The position numbers and the translations under genes were made by a program. Positions 36,131 through 45,463 of a DNA stretch of 64,000 nucleotides are shown here, piece by piece (the first letter of the stretch is position 1; each line of letters opens with the position of its first letter). Source of the DNA: Rhizobium mesoamericanum STM3625 (GTDB lineage: Bacteria > Pseudomonadota > Alphaproteobacteria > Rhizobiales > Rhizobiaceae); NCBI RefSeq assembly GCF_000312665.1, contig NZ_HF536772.1, positions 279,106 to 343,105 of the forward strand. Direction: 5' to 3'. The notes beneath the pieces were generated by a model. It searched no databases. It worked only from the letters and a program-made list of their open reading frames with translations, and was not told the DNA's origin.

Positions 36131-37714
36131 TTAGTGCGCCCCGGCTCCCCCGCCGGATTGCGTTTTCTTGGTGAGCAATAGGGCCAAGGCGGCGATGGCA
36201 AGCACCACACCGATCACGGCGAAGGTATCGCTGAAGCCCAGGATCAAAGCCTGACGTCTGACAATTTGACCCAGGGCGATGATGGCTTTGTGGCTGGCGA
36301 CGGCCGGATCGGAGACGCCGTGTGCCAGGAAATAATTGGTCGTTTGGCTTAGGCGATCGCGAACCTCGTCGCGAGCCAGAGTTACAGACTGACCGATGAT
36401 ATTCGAATGGAACTGCTCGCGCTTGGTCAGGATCGTGCCAAGCGATGCCGTGCCGACCGCGCCGCCTAGATTGCGCAGCATGTTCGTCAGACCAGAGGCA
36501 GCAGCCGCATCCGACGCAGCAATGCCTGCGGTCGTGATGGCGGTGATCGGGGTTAGGACAAGAGCCTGGCCGATCGCGCGCACGATGTTCGGGATCCAGA
36601 ACTGATCGCCGGCGTTGTTCGCTGACAGCGTGACGTTCATGAAGCAGCTGACAGCGAAGATCGAAATGCCAAGGAAGCCGATATAGCGAGCGTCGAAGCG
36701 CTTCATCAGCAGCGGAACCAACGGGATGAGCAGCAGCTGCGGCAGGCCAGTCCAGGCCAACACATTGCCAATCTGTTCGGCATTGTAACGCTGCACTTGA
36801 CCGAGATACTGCGGCAGGATGTAGACGGTCCCGAAAAGGGCGACGCCGACGAGCACATTGACGGCAACACCGATGCCGAAGTTGCGCTGCTTCAAGAGAC
36901 GCAGCTTCACCAGGGGCTTTTGAGCCGTCATCTCGATCCAGATGAAGGCTGCAAGAAAAACGAACGCCACGATGCTAAGCTTGACGATAAAAGTCGAAGA
37001 GAACCAGTCTTCCTTGTTGCCCTCCTCAAGCACGGTCTGCAGGGCAGAAAGGCCGATCGCCATGGTAGCGATGCCGGCCCAGTCGCCCTCCCTCAGCAGA
37101 TGAAGTTGCATAGGCTGCTTCTCGAGCGTGATGGCAAGCGCGACCGCCATGATTGCGCTTGGGACGGCGTTGATGAAAAAAATCGTCTGCCAGCCGTAGT
37201 TTTCGGTGAGATAGCCGCCGATTGTCGGGCCGATCGCCGGAGCAAAGGTAACCGACAGCGCAAAGAGGGCAAGGCCGCGAGGCTGCTGAAACTTTGGCAG
37301 CTTGGTCAGGACCATGGTGAATGCCATGGGGATGAGCACGCCTCCAGCAAATCCCTGCAACCCACGCAGTAGGATCATGGTGCCGAGATCATGAGCGAAT
37401 GCACAGGCGATCGAGAAGATCGGGAAAAGAACCGAGTTGACGAGAATGTAGCGGCGGAAGGAAAAGACGCTGCTGAAATACGCCGTCAACGGAATGACAA
37501 CGATCTCGCCGATCAGATACGACGTCGAGATCCAGGCGCCATTGTCGACGCCCGTGCCGATGCCGCCCTCGATGTCGAGCAGCGAGGCGTTGGTGATCTG
37601 GATATTCAGGATTGCCATGAACGCGCCTATCATCCCGGCGAGTACGGCAATCCAATCCTTTAGGCTGGCGCCCTCCTGGGAGATGGGGGCAGCGGTTGCA
37701 GTTGCGGTAGACAT
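36131..37714 (-). CDS. emrB: EmrB/QacA-type (DHA2) drug exporter, module 2
   Basis: 527-residue MFS exporter with about 14 helices: FMAILNIQITNASLLDIEGG, WISTSYLIGEIVVIPLTAY and RGLQGFAGGVLIPMAFT. Paralogous to the protein at 30868-32460 but clearly diverged, so not a recent duplicate. It follows its HlyD partner gene by 23 bases and probably forms a tripartite pump with it and an unlinked outer-membrane channel. Confidence 0.92.
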   Translation of the reverse strand: MSTATATAAPISQEGASLKDWIAVLAGMIGAFMAILNIQITNASLLDIEGGIGTGVDNGAWISTSYLIGEIVVIPLTAYFSSVFSFRRYILVNSVLFPIFSIACAFAHDLGTMILLRGLQGFAGGVLIPMAFTMVLTKLPKFQQPRGLALFALSVTFAPAIGPTIGGYLTENYGWQTIFFINAVPSAIMAVALAITLEKQPMQLHLLREGDWAGIATMAIGLSALQTVLEEGNKEDWFSSTFIVKLSIVAFVFLAAFIWIEMTAQKPLVKLRLLKQRNFGIGVAVNVLVGVALFGTVYILPQYLGQVQRYNAEQIGNVLAWTGLPQLLLIPLVPLLMKRFDARYIGFLGISIFAVSCFMNVTLSANNAGDQFWIPNIVRAIGQALVLTPITAITTAGIAASDAAAASGLTNMLRNLGGAVGTASLGTILTKREQFHSNIIGQSVTLARDEVRDRLSQTTNYFLAHGVSDPAVASHKAIIALGQIVRRQALILGFSDTFAVIGVVLAIAALALLLTKKTQSGGGAGAH

Positions 37715-37737
37715 GACACGATCCTCATCCTCTCCGG

Positions 37738-38940
37738 TCAGGCCCCATGGCCGGCCGCATCGGCGACTTTGGTGTTGATGCTTGGTTGCACCGACATGCC
37801 GGGGCGAAGGTCACCGGCTGCCGCGCCATTGTCGTCGAGCACTATCTTGACCGGGATACGTTGGACGACCTTCGTGAAGTTGCCAGTGGCATTATCCGGC
37901 GGTAGCAGCGCGAATTCCTGGCCGCTCGCCGGTGCGATGCTGTCGACATGACCGCGATAGGTGCGGCCGGGGAACGTATCGACTTCGATGTCGACGGGCT
38001 GGCCTGCATGTACGTCGGTCAGCTGCGTTTCCTTGTAGTTGGCAATCACATAGGCCGCGCTGGTGGGAACGACCGACATCAACTGTGTGCCTGCCTGGAC
38101 GTATTGGCCAACGCGCAGCGTCCGGTTGCCGACCGTGCCATCAACGGGTGCTACAATCGTGGCATAGGAGAGATTGAGTTCGGCCTGACGCTCCAGCGCT
38201 TGGCTGCGGCCTAGCGCAGCTTTTGCCTGTGCAAGCTCGGCATTCAGAAGATCGACCTGCTTTATGGCTGCCTCGAGGGCCGCGCTGTCGCGCGAGATCG
38301 TTGCCTGTGCAGCAGCGATTTGTGAGGCGGCCTGTTGGGCGGTCTGGACCGGAGCGTAGCCGTTATTTGCAAGGCTCGAATAGCGCCTGTTGTTCTGCTC
38401 GGCGAACGTTTCGTTGGCCTTGTCGACATCGACCGCGGCGCGGGCGGCTGCGATCGTCGATTGCTGGATCTCAAGGGCCGCCTGCTTTGCGCTTAACGTG
38501 GCTGCCGCAGCTGCAACATCCGCCTTCGCCTGGTCGAGCGCGGCCTGGAAATCGCGATCGTCAATGCGCGCGAGCGGCTGGCCGGCCTTGACGGCCGAGT
38601 TGTCGTTGACGAGCACCTGAGCGATATAGCCGGAAACCTTTGGGGCGATCGTGCTGTTGTCCGCCTTCACATAGGCGTCGTCGGTCGACACATGAAAGCG
38701 ACCGACCGTCCAGTAATCGTGCCCATAATAGGCGCCTGCTACCACGATCGCGATGGCGGCTGCGCCAAGCAGCAGCGACCGACCTGGTCGCTTGCGGGCC
38801 TGCTGCATGTTTGGGGCAGCGCGCAGCGCCTCGGCGCGCAGTGGCTTGCCCGCCTCTAGCGTTCCCGGCGCTTCCTCGGCGACCGTTTCGGTGCTTGGGG
38901 TAGCATTGTTGTTCATGGCATGCAGCTTTTGGGCGGTCAT
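37738..38940 (-). CDS. emrA: EmrA/HlyD membrane fusion protein, module 2
   Basis: 400-residue adaptor with one N-terminal transmembrane helix (SLLLGAAAIAIVVAGAYYGH), lipoyl halves (STDDAYVKADNSTIAPKVSG; LSYATIVAPVDGTVGN) and an Ala/Gln-rich coiled-coil hairpin. The ATG at 38940 follows GGAGA seven bases away. A longer in-frame start at 39015 would cross the operator at 38995-39014 and is rejected. Divergent from a tetR-type gene. Confidence 0.9.
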   Translation of the reverse strand: MTAQKLHAMNNNATPSTETVAEEAPGTLEAGKPLRAEALRAAPNMQQARKRPGRSLLLGAAAIAIVVAGAYYGHDYWTVGRFHVSTDDAYVKADNSTIAPKVSGYIAQVLVNDNSAVKAGQPLARIDDRDFQAALDQAKADVAAAAATLSAKQAALEIQQSTIAAARAAVDVDKANETFAEQNNRRYSSLANNGYAPVQTAQQAASQIAAAQATISRDSAALEAAIKQVDLLNAELAQAKAALGRSQALERQAELNLSYATIVAPVDGTVGNRTLRVGQYVQAGTQLMSVVPTSAAYVIANYKETQLTDVHAGQPVDIEVDTFPGRTYRGHVDSIAPASGQEFALLPPDNATGNFTKVVQRIPVKIVLDDNGAAAGDLRPGMSVQPSINTKVADAAGHGA

Positions 38941-38994
38941 TGTTTTCTCCGGATCAAAGCCGCTATCGCGCGGGATACAGCCTGATGCATAAAA

Positions 38995-39014
38995 TGGAAA
39001 ATTGACGTTTTCCA
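38995..39014. promoter_or_regulatory. TetR operator of efflux module 2
   Basis: TGGAAAATTGACGTTTTCCA: seven-base perfect arms, six-base spacer. A further half site TTTGGAAAAT lies at 39048-39057, just before the tetR-type start. Unrelated in sequence to the operators of module 1, so the two pumps are probably controlled separately. Confidence 0.7.
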
Positions 39015-39061
39015 AAATATGCTCTATAAAATCGATGTCAACATGAATTTGGAAAATAGTA

Positions 39062-39718
39062 ATGGTCCAAAATCACAAGATCGAGAGAAGGCCGCGAGGC
39101 AGACCGCAAGCGCGTTGCGATGACGACACCAGGAGCGTCATCATCGAGGCCGCCAACAAGCAGTTTCACGAGAATGGATATGCGACGGCGAGCATAGCGG
39201 CGATCGCGCAGGAAGCAGGCGTTTCGACAAAAACGCTCTACCGGTTGTTTCCGACGAAAGCAGACCTTTTTTCCGACCTGATTTCCGATCGCATTAGCCG
39301 CTTTTTGCTGGCGCTCGACCCGACCACGCTTGCTGCGGCCGATCTTCGCCAAGGTCTCGAGCGGATGCTGATGGCCTATGGCATGCTGACGCTCTCGGAC
39401 GACACCATCACCATGATGCGCCTCGTGATCGGCGAGTCCGACCGCTTCCCCGAAATCTCCGCATCTTTCTATGAAAAAGCCATCGTTCGAACGAGCGCAC
39501 TAATGGAGGGGTGGCTGCGCAAACAGGTCGATCGCGGCCTCATCGCTCTCGAAGACCCGCATGCCGCTTGCGGCATGTTGCGCGGCATGATGGCCATGGA
39601 GCCGCAGCGCGCCGCAATGCTACGCCAGCAGCCGGCGCCCGGGATCGAGGAGATCGCTGCCCGGGCAAAAATGTGCGCCGATCTGTTTTTGAACGGCGCG
39701 GCAATCGTTCCGGCTTAG
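39062..39718 (+). CDS. TetR family repressor of efflux module 2
   Basis: 218 residues, with a basic N-terminal arm (ERRPRGRPQARC), HTH YATASIAAIAQEAGVSTKTL followed by YRLFPTKADLF, and a C-terminal domain of the TetR_C/AefR-like type. Divergent from module 2, with the TGGAAAA dyad between them, so it should repress the pump and itself. The inducer is unknown. Confidence 0.92.
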   Translation: MVQNHKIERRPRGRPQARCDDDTRSVIIEAANKQFHENGYATASIAAIAQEAGVSTKTLYRLFPTKADLFSDLISDRISRFLLALDPTTLAAADLRQGLERMLMAYGMLTLSDDTITMMRLVIGESDRFPEISASFYEKAIVRTSALMEGWLRKQVDRGLIALEDPHAACGMLRGMMAMEPQRAAMLRQQPAPGIEEIAARAKMCADLFLNGAAIVPA

Positions 39719-39747
39719 CCGCCCGCGCGTAGGTATCGAGAGCCGCC

Positions 39748-40296
39748 TCAGGCGTTCTTTGCAAGCTCTTTGTCGATGGCCGACGTCAGTCGCTGATCGT
39801 CGGCCGTGACGTCAGGCGCAAACCGTGCAGCAACCTTGCCATCGCGGCCAATCAGGAACTTTTCAAAGTTCCAGAGGATTTCACTGTTGTCGTCGGTCGC
39901 CAGGCCATTACTGCGCAGCCGCTCCCGCATCGGACCTTCGCCTACGGCCACCCCGGCAGCAGCTGTCAGCAACTGGTAAAGTGGATGCTTGTCGTCACCC
40001 TTTACCGAGATCTTGGAGAAGATCGGAAACTTCACGTCATATGTCAGAGTGCAGAACTCAACGATCTCGGCATCCGTGCCGGGTTCCTGTCCCTTGAAAT
40101 TGTTCGCCGGAAAGGCGGCAATCACGAAGCCGCGCTCGCGTTTGTCCTCATAGAGCTTCTCGAGCCCCTCATACTGGACAGTCAGGCCGCATTTGGAGGC
40201 GACATTGACGATGAGGATTACCTTGCCACGGTGATCGTTCAGCGTTGTCTCGCGACCGTCGGCCAACTTCACCGGTATGTTCAAAAGATCAATCAT
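39748..40296 (-). CDS. Glutathione peroxidase (Cys type)
   Basis: 182 residues. The peroxidatic Cys36 is in VNVASKCGLT, the FPANNFKGQEPG block supplies the Gln (the common Cys in FPCNQF is Ala here), and LWNFEKFLIGRDG supplies the Trp/Asn. FCTLTYDVKFPIFSKI is standard. It reduces hydroperoxides with thioredoxin or glutathione. The ATG at 40296 has CTGGAG six bases ahead; an ATG two codons earlier is also possible. The replaced Cys may affect the reducing partner (inference). Confidence 0.9.
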   Translation of the reverse strand: MIDLLNIPVKLADGRETTLNDHRGKVILIVNVASKCGLTVQYEGLEKLYEDKRERGFVIAAFPANNFKGQEPGTDAEIVEFCTLTYDVKFPIFSKISVKGDDKHPLYQLLTAAAGVAVGEGPMRERLRSNGLATDDNSEILWNFEKFLIGRDGKVAARFAPDVTADDQRLTSAIDKELAKNA

Positions 40297-40444
40297 CACC
40301 ATCTCCAGACTATCTCCAGCAAGAATTTCGCCGCGGAAGCTATACCTACCCGTGCGTTTGTCCAGGAGGCAGATGCAGTCCACTGGCAAAATCAATCAAA
40401 ACAGCTAGTTTGCCCCCAAAGAGCACGGGTGGGCGCGGCGGAAG

Positions 40445-41206
40445 ATGGTGCTGGAATTGCTGGTGGCGGTCGTTGTCTTCGCTTTGCTCATGATAGCCTC
40501 GATAGGAACGATGCTGACCTACTCGAAGCTGCCGGTGCATCACCGTCAGGATGAGACCAATACCGTCGTCCGGCTGGTCGCCAATATCTTCGTCGTTATG
40601 ACATCGCTTGTCTTTGGCCTAATGATCAATTCGTCGAAGAACACCTTCGCCGAGATTGATAAGAACGTTCACGCCTTCGCGACGCAGATCATCCTTCTTG
40701 ACCGAACCTTGCGCACCTTTGGCCTCGAGGCTAATGAAACCCGTGCGCGCCTGGAAAACTACGTCGAAAAGGCGCTTACCAATCCGGCCCGCGCCGCCAC
40801 CGATCCAATGGTCAAGAGCGACCGCACGAGCGAACTTGCCCTCAATGCCGTCGGCGACAGCCTTTCGCTGATCAAGCCGTCCGACCCAGGGCATGTTGCG
40901 CTCTGGAACGACGCCCGCCAGCAGTATCAAAGGATCGTCGAGCTGCGTTGGATCATCGTCGAACAATCGGAAGGCGTCATTCCGAGGCCGCTCATCACAA
41001 TGCTGACGGCGTGGCTGACCTTGATCTTTGCCAGCTTCGGCTATCGTGCTCCGAGAAACATCATCGTCGTCCTGATGTTCTTCATGTCCGCGCTCCTCAT
41101 ATCGCTGTCGATCTTCATTGTGCTAGACATGGATATTCCGTTCTCGGGCTGGATCCAGATTTCCGATACGCCCCTTCGCAGGGCCCTGGCCGAGCTCCAA
41201 CAATAG
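40445..41206 (+). CDS. DUF4239 family membrane protein
   Basis: 253 residues with two N-terminal helices (LELLVAVVVFALLMIASIGT and VANIFVVMTSLVFGLMINSS), a cytoplasmic or periplasmic helical middle, and two C-terminal helices (about 185-232). This is the bestrophin-like DUF4239 layout. Function unknown. It is divergent from the peroxidase gene with a 148-base gap and is followed by a pseudogene on the same strand. Confidence 0.75.
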   Translation: MVLELLVAVVVFALLMIASIGTMLTYSKLPVHHRQDETNTVVRLVANIFVVMTSLVFGLMINSSKNTFAEIDKNVHAFATQIILLDRTLRTFGLEANETRARLENYVEKALTNPARAATDPMVKSDRTSELALNAVGDSLSLIKPSDPGHVALWNDARQQYQRIVELRWIIVEQSEGVIPRPLITMLTAWLTLIFASFGYRAPRNIIVVLMFFMSALLISLSIFIVLDMDIPFSGWIQISDTPLRRALAELQQ

Positions 41207-41402
41207 CAGTTTGCGCAACCACGAGCGGCATTGTGCTCGTGTTATCGAGACACCGACGAGATCCGCACGCAAACGGTCCGCGTGGCTTGGAGGTCCAAAT
41301 CGGAACTTTGCATCCGGCATGGCATTGATTAGTCCAGGAAGACTTTCAGATATCAACGCGGCGGGCGCAGGCCCGCGGTCAGCCTCGAGACGCTGGAGTC
41401 GC

Positions 41403-42235
41403 ATGACAACACAGCAGATCCTAGCCTTCAGTGTGATCGGCCTGATGATGGCGATCTTCCTCTGGGATCGCTTCAGCTATGATCTGGTCGCCTGTTGTTC
41501 CCTCGTTCTGGCGGTAGCTGTCGGCATCGTGCCTTTCGACACGGCATTTTCCGGTTTCAGCGACGACATCGTCATCATTGTCGGCAGTGCACTCATCGTC
41601 AGCGCCGGCGTCGTGCGCTCGCGAATCGTCGACACCACAATCAAGCGGTCCTTCCCCAATCTGACTAAGTTGCATGCGCAGCTCGCCCTGCTGCTCATCG
41701 TCGTCGCCGTTCTCTCTGCCTTCATCAAGAACATCGGCGCTGGCAATGGTCGCCTTTCGGGTCATCCCGCTCGTCGAGGTCTATAAGGCCGTGGACGGGC
41801 CGATCCTGATCATGCTTGCGGCTCTGATCCCCGTCTCCGACACGCTGCGAACAACCGGCGGCAGCGAACTGATTGCCGGGTGGGCTCGGCCAATTTGCGG
41901 CCCAGATGCCACCCTTCGGCGCATTGGCGCTGATACTCATCACCGCCATGGCGGTAACACCGTTCCTCAACAATGCGGTAACGGTTCTGGTAATGGCACC
42001 AATTGCGGCAAGCTTCGCCCAAACTCTCGGCTACCGGCCAGAGGCCTTCCTGATGGCGGTCGCCATTGGGGCGGGTTGCGACTTCTTAACGCCGATCGGC
42101 CACCAATGTAATACGCTTGTTTTTGGCCCGGGCGGCTACCGCTTCAGCGACTATCCTCGCCTCGGCATGCCGCTGTCTTTCATCATCATCCTCGTCAGCG
42201 TGCCCGCTCTGCTATACGTCTGGCCGGTTCGTTGA
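41403..42235 (+). pseudogene. SLC13/CitT-type anion permease, deleted and frameshifted
   Basis: The N-terminal part (MTTQQILAFSVIGLMMAIFL to SAFIKNIGA) is in one frame, VAFRVIPLVEVYKAVDGP to GGSELIAGW in the next, and GQFAAQMPPFGALALILITA to the end in the third. The frame breaks are near 41745 and 41883. Between NIGA-LAM and VAFRV the middle of the protein, where TrkA-C domains normally sit, is missing. Intact relatives are SLC13-family permeases about twice as long. The ends are still well conserved, so the loss looks recent. Confidence 0.8.
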
Positions 42236-42239
42236 CCCA

Positions 42240-42301
42240 ATTGCCCATTTTCCTTGACGCGCGCGGTCGAATATGGCCTTAAGGCCAGCCAAATGGGCAA
42301 T
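42240..42301. repeat. Nested inverted repeat between the pseudogene and gltX
   Basis: Eleven-base perfect arms (42240-42250 ATTGCCCATTT, 42291-42301 AAATGGGCAAT) flank a central 14-base palindrome TGGCCTTAAGGCCA at 42274-42287. A small hairpin AAAGGG/CCCTTTT follows at 42311-42330 and looks like a terminator before gltX. Confidence 0.55.
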
Positions 42302-42427
42302 CGGCGGATGAAAGGGGGCAGTGCCCTTTTCCAGCCGGTTTCCTGATCCAGTTATCTGCATTCTTTCCGGCCGAACGTCGCTTTCTCAGAAAAAGCCGTC
42401 CGGCATTCATTTAACGGGCACTTAAAA

Positions 42428-43885
42428 ATGACAGCTTCCGGCGTCCGCGTCCGCATTGCTCCCTCGCCGACCGGCGAGCCGCATGTCGGCACTGCTTACA
42501 TCGCTCTCTTCAACTATCTTTTCGCCAAGAAGAACGGCGGCGAGTTCATTCTGCGCATCGAAGACACCGATGCGACGCGCTCGACCCCGGAATTCGAGAA
42601 GAAGGTGTTGGACGCGCTGAAATGGTGCGGCCTCGAATGGAAGGAAGGCCCCGATATCGGCGGCCCCTACGGCCCGTATCGTCAGTCCGACCGCAAGGAC
42701 ATCTACACGCCCTACGGCCAGGAACTGCTCGACAAGGGCCATGCGTTCCGCTGTTTCTGTACGCCGGATCGCCTGGAAAAGATGCGCGAAGAGCAGCGCG
42801 CCGCAGGCAAGGCACCGAAGTATGACGGTCTTTGCCTGAAGCTCACCGCCGAGGAAGTCACCGCCAAGATGGCGGCTGGCGAGTCCTCCGTCATCCGCAT
42901 GAAGATCCCGACCGAGGGCTCTTGCGACTTTACCGACGGCGTCTATGGCGACGTCAGCATTCCCTGGGATTCGGTCGATATGCAGGTCCTCATCAAGGGC
43001 GACGGCATGCCGACCTATCACATGGCAAACGTCATTGACGACCATCTGATGCAGATCACCCACGTCGCGCGCGGCGAAGAGTGGCTGGCTTCCGTGCCGA
43101 AGCACATCCTGCTTTACCGCTACTTCGGCTGGGAGCAACCGGTGTTCATGCATCTTTCGCTGATGCGTAACGCTGACAAGTCGAAGCTCTCGAAGCGCAA
43201 GAATCCGACGTCGATCTCCTATTACTCCGCTCTCGGCTATATCCCGGAAGCGCTGATGAACTTCCTCGGCTTGTTCTTCGTGCAGATCGCCGAAGGCGAA
43301 GAATTGCTGACGATGGACGAACTCTCGCAAAAGTTCGATCCCGAGAACCTATCCAAGGCCGGCGCGATCTTCGACATCCAGAAGCTCGACTGGTTGAACG
43401 GTCGCTGGATTCGCGAGAAGCTTTCAGAAGAGGAATTCCTTGCGCGCGTGCTCGACTGGGCAATGGAGAACGACCGTCTAAAGGCTGGCCTGCGCCTGTC
43501 GCAGTCGCGTATTTCCAAGCTCGGCGAGCTTCCCGATCTCGCGGGCTTCCTGCTGAAATCCGATCTTGGTGTCGATCCGTCGGCTTTCGCCAAGATCAAG
43601 TCGCCGCCGGAAGAGATCCTCGAGATCCTCAACACCGTTCAGCCGGATCTCGAAAAGATCCTGGAATGGAACGTCGAGACGATCGAAGCAGAACTGCGCG
43701 CGATTGCCGATCGCATGGGCAAGAAGCTGAAGGTCGTGGTAGCCCCGCTCTTCGTCGCCGTTTCCGGCTCCTCGCGCTCGCTGCCGCTCTTTGACTCGAT
43801 GGCGATTCTAGGCCGCTCCGTCGTGCGCCAGCGCTTGAAGCTTGCGGCCCAGACAGTCGCCTCCCTAGTTGGCCCGAAGACCTGA
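42428..43885 (+). CDS. gltX: Glutamyl-tRNA synthetase
   Basis: 485-residue class I synthetase charging tRNA-Glu (possibly also tRNA-Gln, later amidated, as is usual in alphaproteobacteria). HIGH-type motif PSPTGEPHVGTAYIALFN, the KMSKS-type motif SKLSKRKN, and the class Ib linker are complete. The start lacks a strong Shine-Dalgarno. It is followed by lysS after 16 bases, so the two synthetases are probably co-transcribed. Confidence 0.96.
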   Translation: MTASGVRVRIAPSPTGEPHVGTAYIALFNYLFAKKNGGEFILRIEDTDATRSTPEFEKKVLDALKWCGLEWKEGPDIGGPYGPYRQSDRKDIYTPYGQELLDKGHAFRCFCTPDRLEKMREEQRAAGKAPKYDGLCLKLTAEEVTAKMAAGESSVIRMKIPTEGSCDFTDGVYGDVSIPWDSVDMQVLIKGDGMPTYHMANVIDDHLMQITHVARGEEWLASVPKHILLYRYFGWEQPVFMHLSLMRNADKSKLSKRKNPTSISYYSALGYIPEALMNFLGLFFVQIAEGEELLTMDELSQKFDPENLSKAGAIFDIQKLDWLNGRWIREKLSEEEFLARVLDWAMENDRLKAGLRLSQSRISKLGELPDLAGFLLKSDLGVDPSAFAKIKSPPEEILEILNTVQPDLEKILEWNVETIEAELRAIADRMGKKLKVVVAPLFVAVSGSSRSLPLFDSMAILGRSVVRQRLKLAAQTVASLVGPKT

Positions 43886-43901
43886 ACCGGACGTTTGCAT
43901 C

Positions 43902-45398
43902 ATGACCGAAAAGACCGAAACAGCAACCCTTTCCTCCGACGCGACCGAGGTGCGCGCCCAGAAGCTGAAACTGCTGCGCGAACAGATCGGCGACGTCTAT
44001 CCGGCGCATTTCCACCGGACCATGACCAATGCCGAGCTGGCGGAGAAATACAAAGATCTCGATCCCGACGTGGAAACGCAGGATGTCGTAACCGTTGCCG
44101 GCCGCGTCTATTCCTCTCGCAATTCAGGCATGTTCATGGATATCCATGACGCCTCGGGCAAGATCCAGATCTTCAGCCACAAGGACGTGACGCCGGAAGA
44201 AGCACGTAGCATGCTCGGCATGATCGATATCGGCGACATCATCGGCGTCACCGGCACGGTGCGGCGTACGAAGCGCGGCGAACTGTCGATCAACGCCCGC
44301 GAGATCACCATGCTGACGAAAACGCTGCTCCCGATGCCGGAGAAGTGGCACGGCGTTTCCGACGTCGAGATCCGCTATCGCAAGCGCCACCTCGACATCA
44401 TGACCAATGACGAATCGAAGCTCCGTTTCCAGCAGCGTTCGAAGATCGTCTCCGGCATCCGCCGCTTCATGGAAAACGACGGCTTCATGGAAATCGAAAC
44501 GCCGATGTTGCATTCGGTCTATGGTGGCGCAACCGCCGAGCCCTTCAAGACGCATCACAACACGCTGAAGCTTGATATGTACCTGCGCATCGCGCCGGAA
44601 CTGTATCTGAAACGCACGCTGGTTTCGGGCCTCACCGACAAGGTGTTCGAGATCAACCGCAACTTCCGCAACGAAGGCGTCTCGACCCGGCACAATCCCG
44701 AATTCACGATGATGGAGTGCTACTGGGCCTATGCCGACTACGAGGACATCATGGACCTCGTCGAGCGGCTGTTCGAAAGCCTGGCACTGTCGATCCACGG
44801 CACGACGGAATTCCCTTTCGGCGACGAGACGATTTCTTTCAAGGGTCCGTTCAAGCGTGTGCCGATGCCCGATGCCGTCAAGGACGCGACCGGTATCGAC
44901 TTCCTCGCGATGACGACGGACGAGGAAGCCCGCGCCGCCGCCAAGGCCGCCGGTTTCGCGGTCGAGAAGGACTGGACCTGGGGCGAGTGCCTTGCATTCA
45001 TCTTCGAAGAGAAGGTCGAGGCGACACTGATCCAGCCGTCGCATGTCACGCATTTCCCGAAGGATATCTCGCCCTTCGCCAAGGAAGTCCCGGGCGAGCC
45101 GCGCCTTGTTGAGCGCTTCGAAACCTACTGCAACGCCTGGGAACTCGGCAACGCCTTCTCGGAACTCAACGATCCGGAAGAGCAGCGCCGCCGCATGGTC
45201 GAGCAGCTTGAGCAGGCGCACGCCCGCGGCGAAAAGGAAAAGCAGCTGGACGACGAATTCCTCGATGCAATCGACCAGGGTATGCCGCCGGCTGGTGGCC
45301 TCGGCATCGGCGTCGACCGCCTGATCATGCTCTTGACCAACGCCCCGTCGATCCGCGACGTGATCCTCTTCCCAGCTCGCCGCAGCAAGGCCGACTGA
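43902..45398 (+). CDS. lysS: Lysyl-tRNA synthetase, class II
   Basis: 498 residues. The N-terminal OB-fold anticodon-binding domain (VAGRVYSSRNSGMFMDIHD) is followed by class II motif 2 FRNEGVSTRHNPEFTMME and motif 3 GLGIGVDRLIMLL. The end SIRDVILFPARRS is intact. A start at 43869 in the same frame lies inside gltX; the ATG at 43902 is the normal N-terminus. A strong terminator follows. Confidence 0.95.
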   Translation: MTEKTETATLSSDATEVRAQKLKLLREQIGDVYPAHFHRTMTNAELAEKYKDLDPDVETQDVVTVAGRVYSSRNSGMFMDIHDASGKIQIFSHKDVTPEEARSMLGMIDIGDIIGVTGTVRRTKRGELSINAREITMLTKTLLPMPEKWHGVSDVEIRYRKRHLDIMTNDESKLRFQQRSKIVSGIRRFMENDGFMEIETPMLHSVYGGATAEPFKTHHNTLKLDMYLRIAPELYLKRTLVSGLTDKVFEINRNFRNEGVSTRHNPEFTMMECYWAYADYEDIMDLVERLFESLALSIHGTTEFPFGDETISFKGPFKRVPMPDAVKDATGIDFLAMTTDEEARAAAKAAGFAVEKDWTWGECLAFIFEEKVEATLIQPSHVTHFPKDISPFAKEVPGEPRLVERFETYCNAWELGNAFSELNDPEEQRRRMVEQLEQAHARGEKEKQLDDEFLDAIDQGMPPAGGLGIGVDRLIMLLTNAPSIRDVILFPARRSKAD

Positions 45399-45417
45399 GC
45401 CAGGCAGATTGAACAGA

Positions 45418-45455
45418 AAGGCGGCGGCCCGATGGGCTCGCCGCCTTTTTCTTTT
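45418..45455 (+). terminator. Intrinsic terminator of lysS
   Basis: Stem AAGGCGGCG/CGCCGCCTT (45418-45426 with 45439-45447), partly extended inwards, followed by TTTCTTTT. It lies 20 bases after lysS and may also serve the converging minus-strand gene. Confidence 0.85.
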
Positions 45456-45463
45456 CGAAATCG

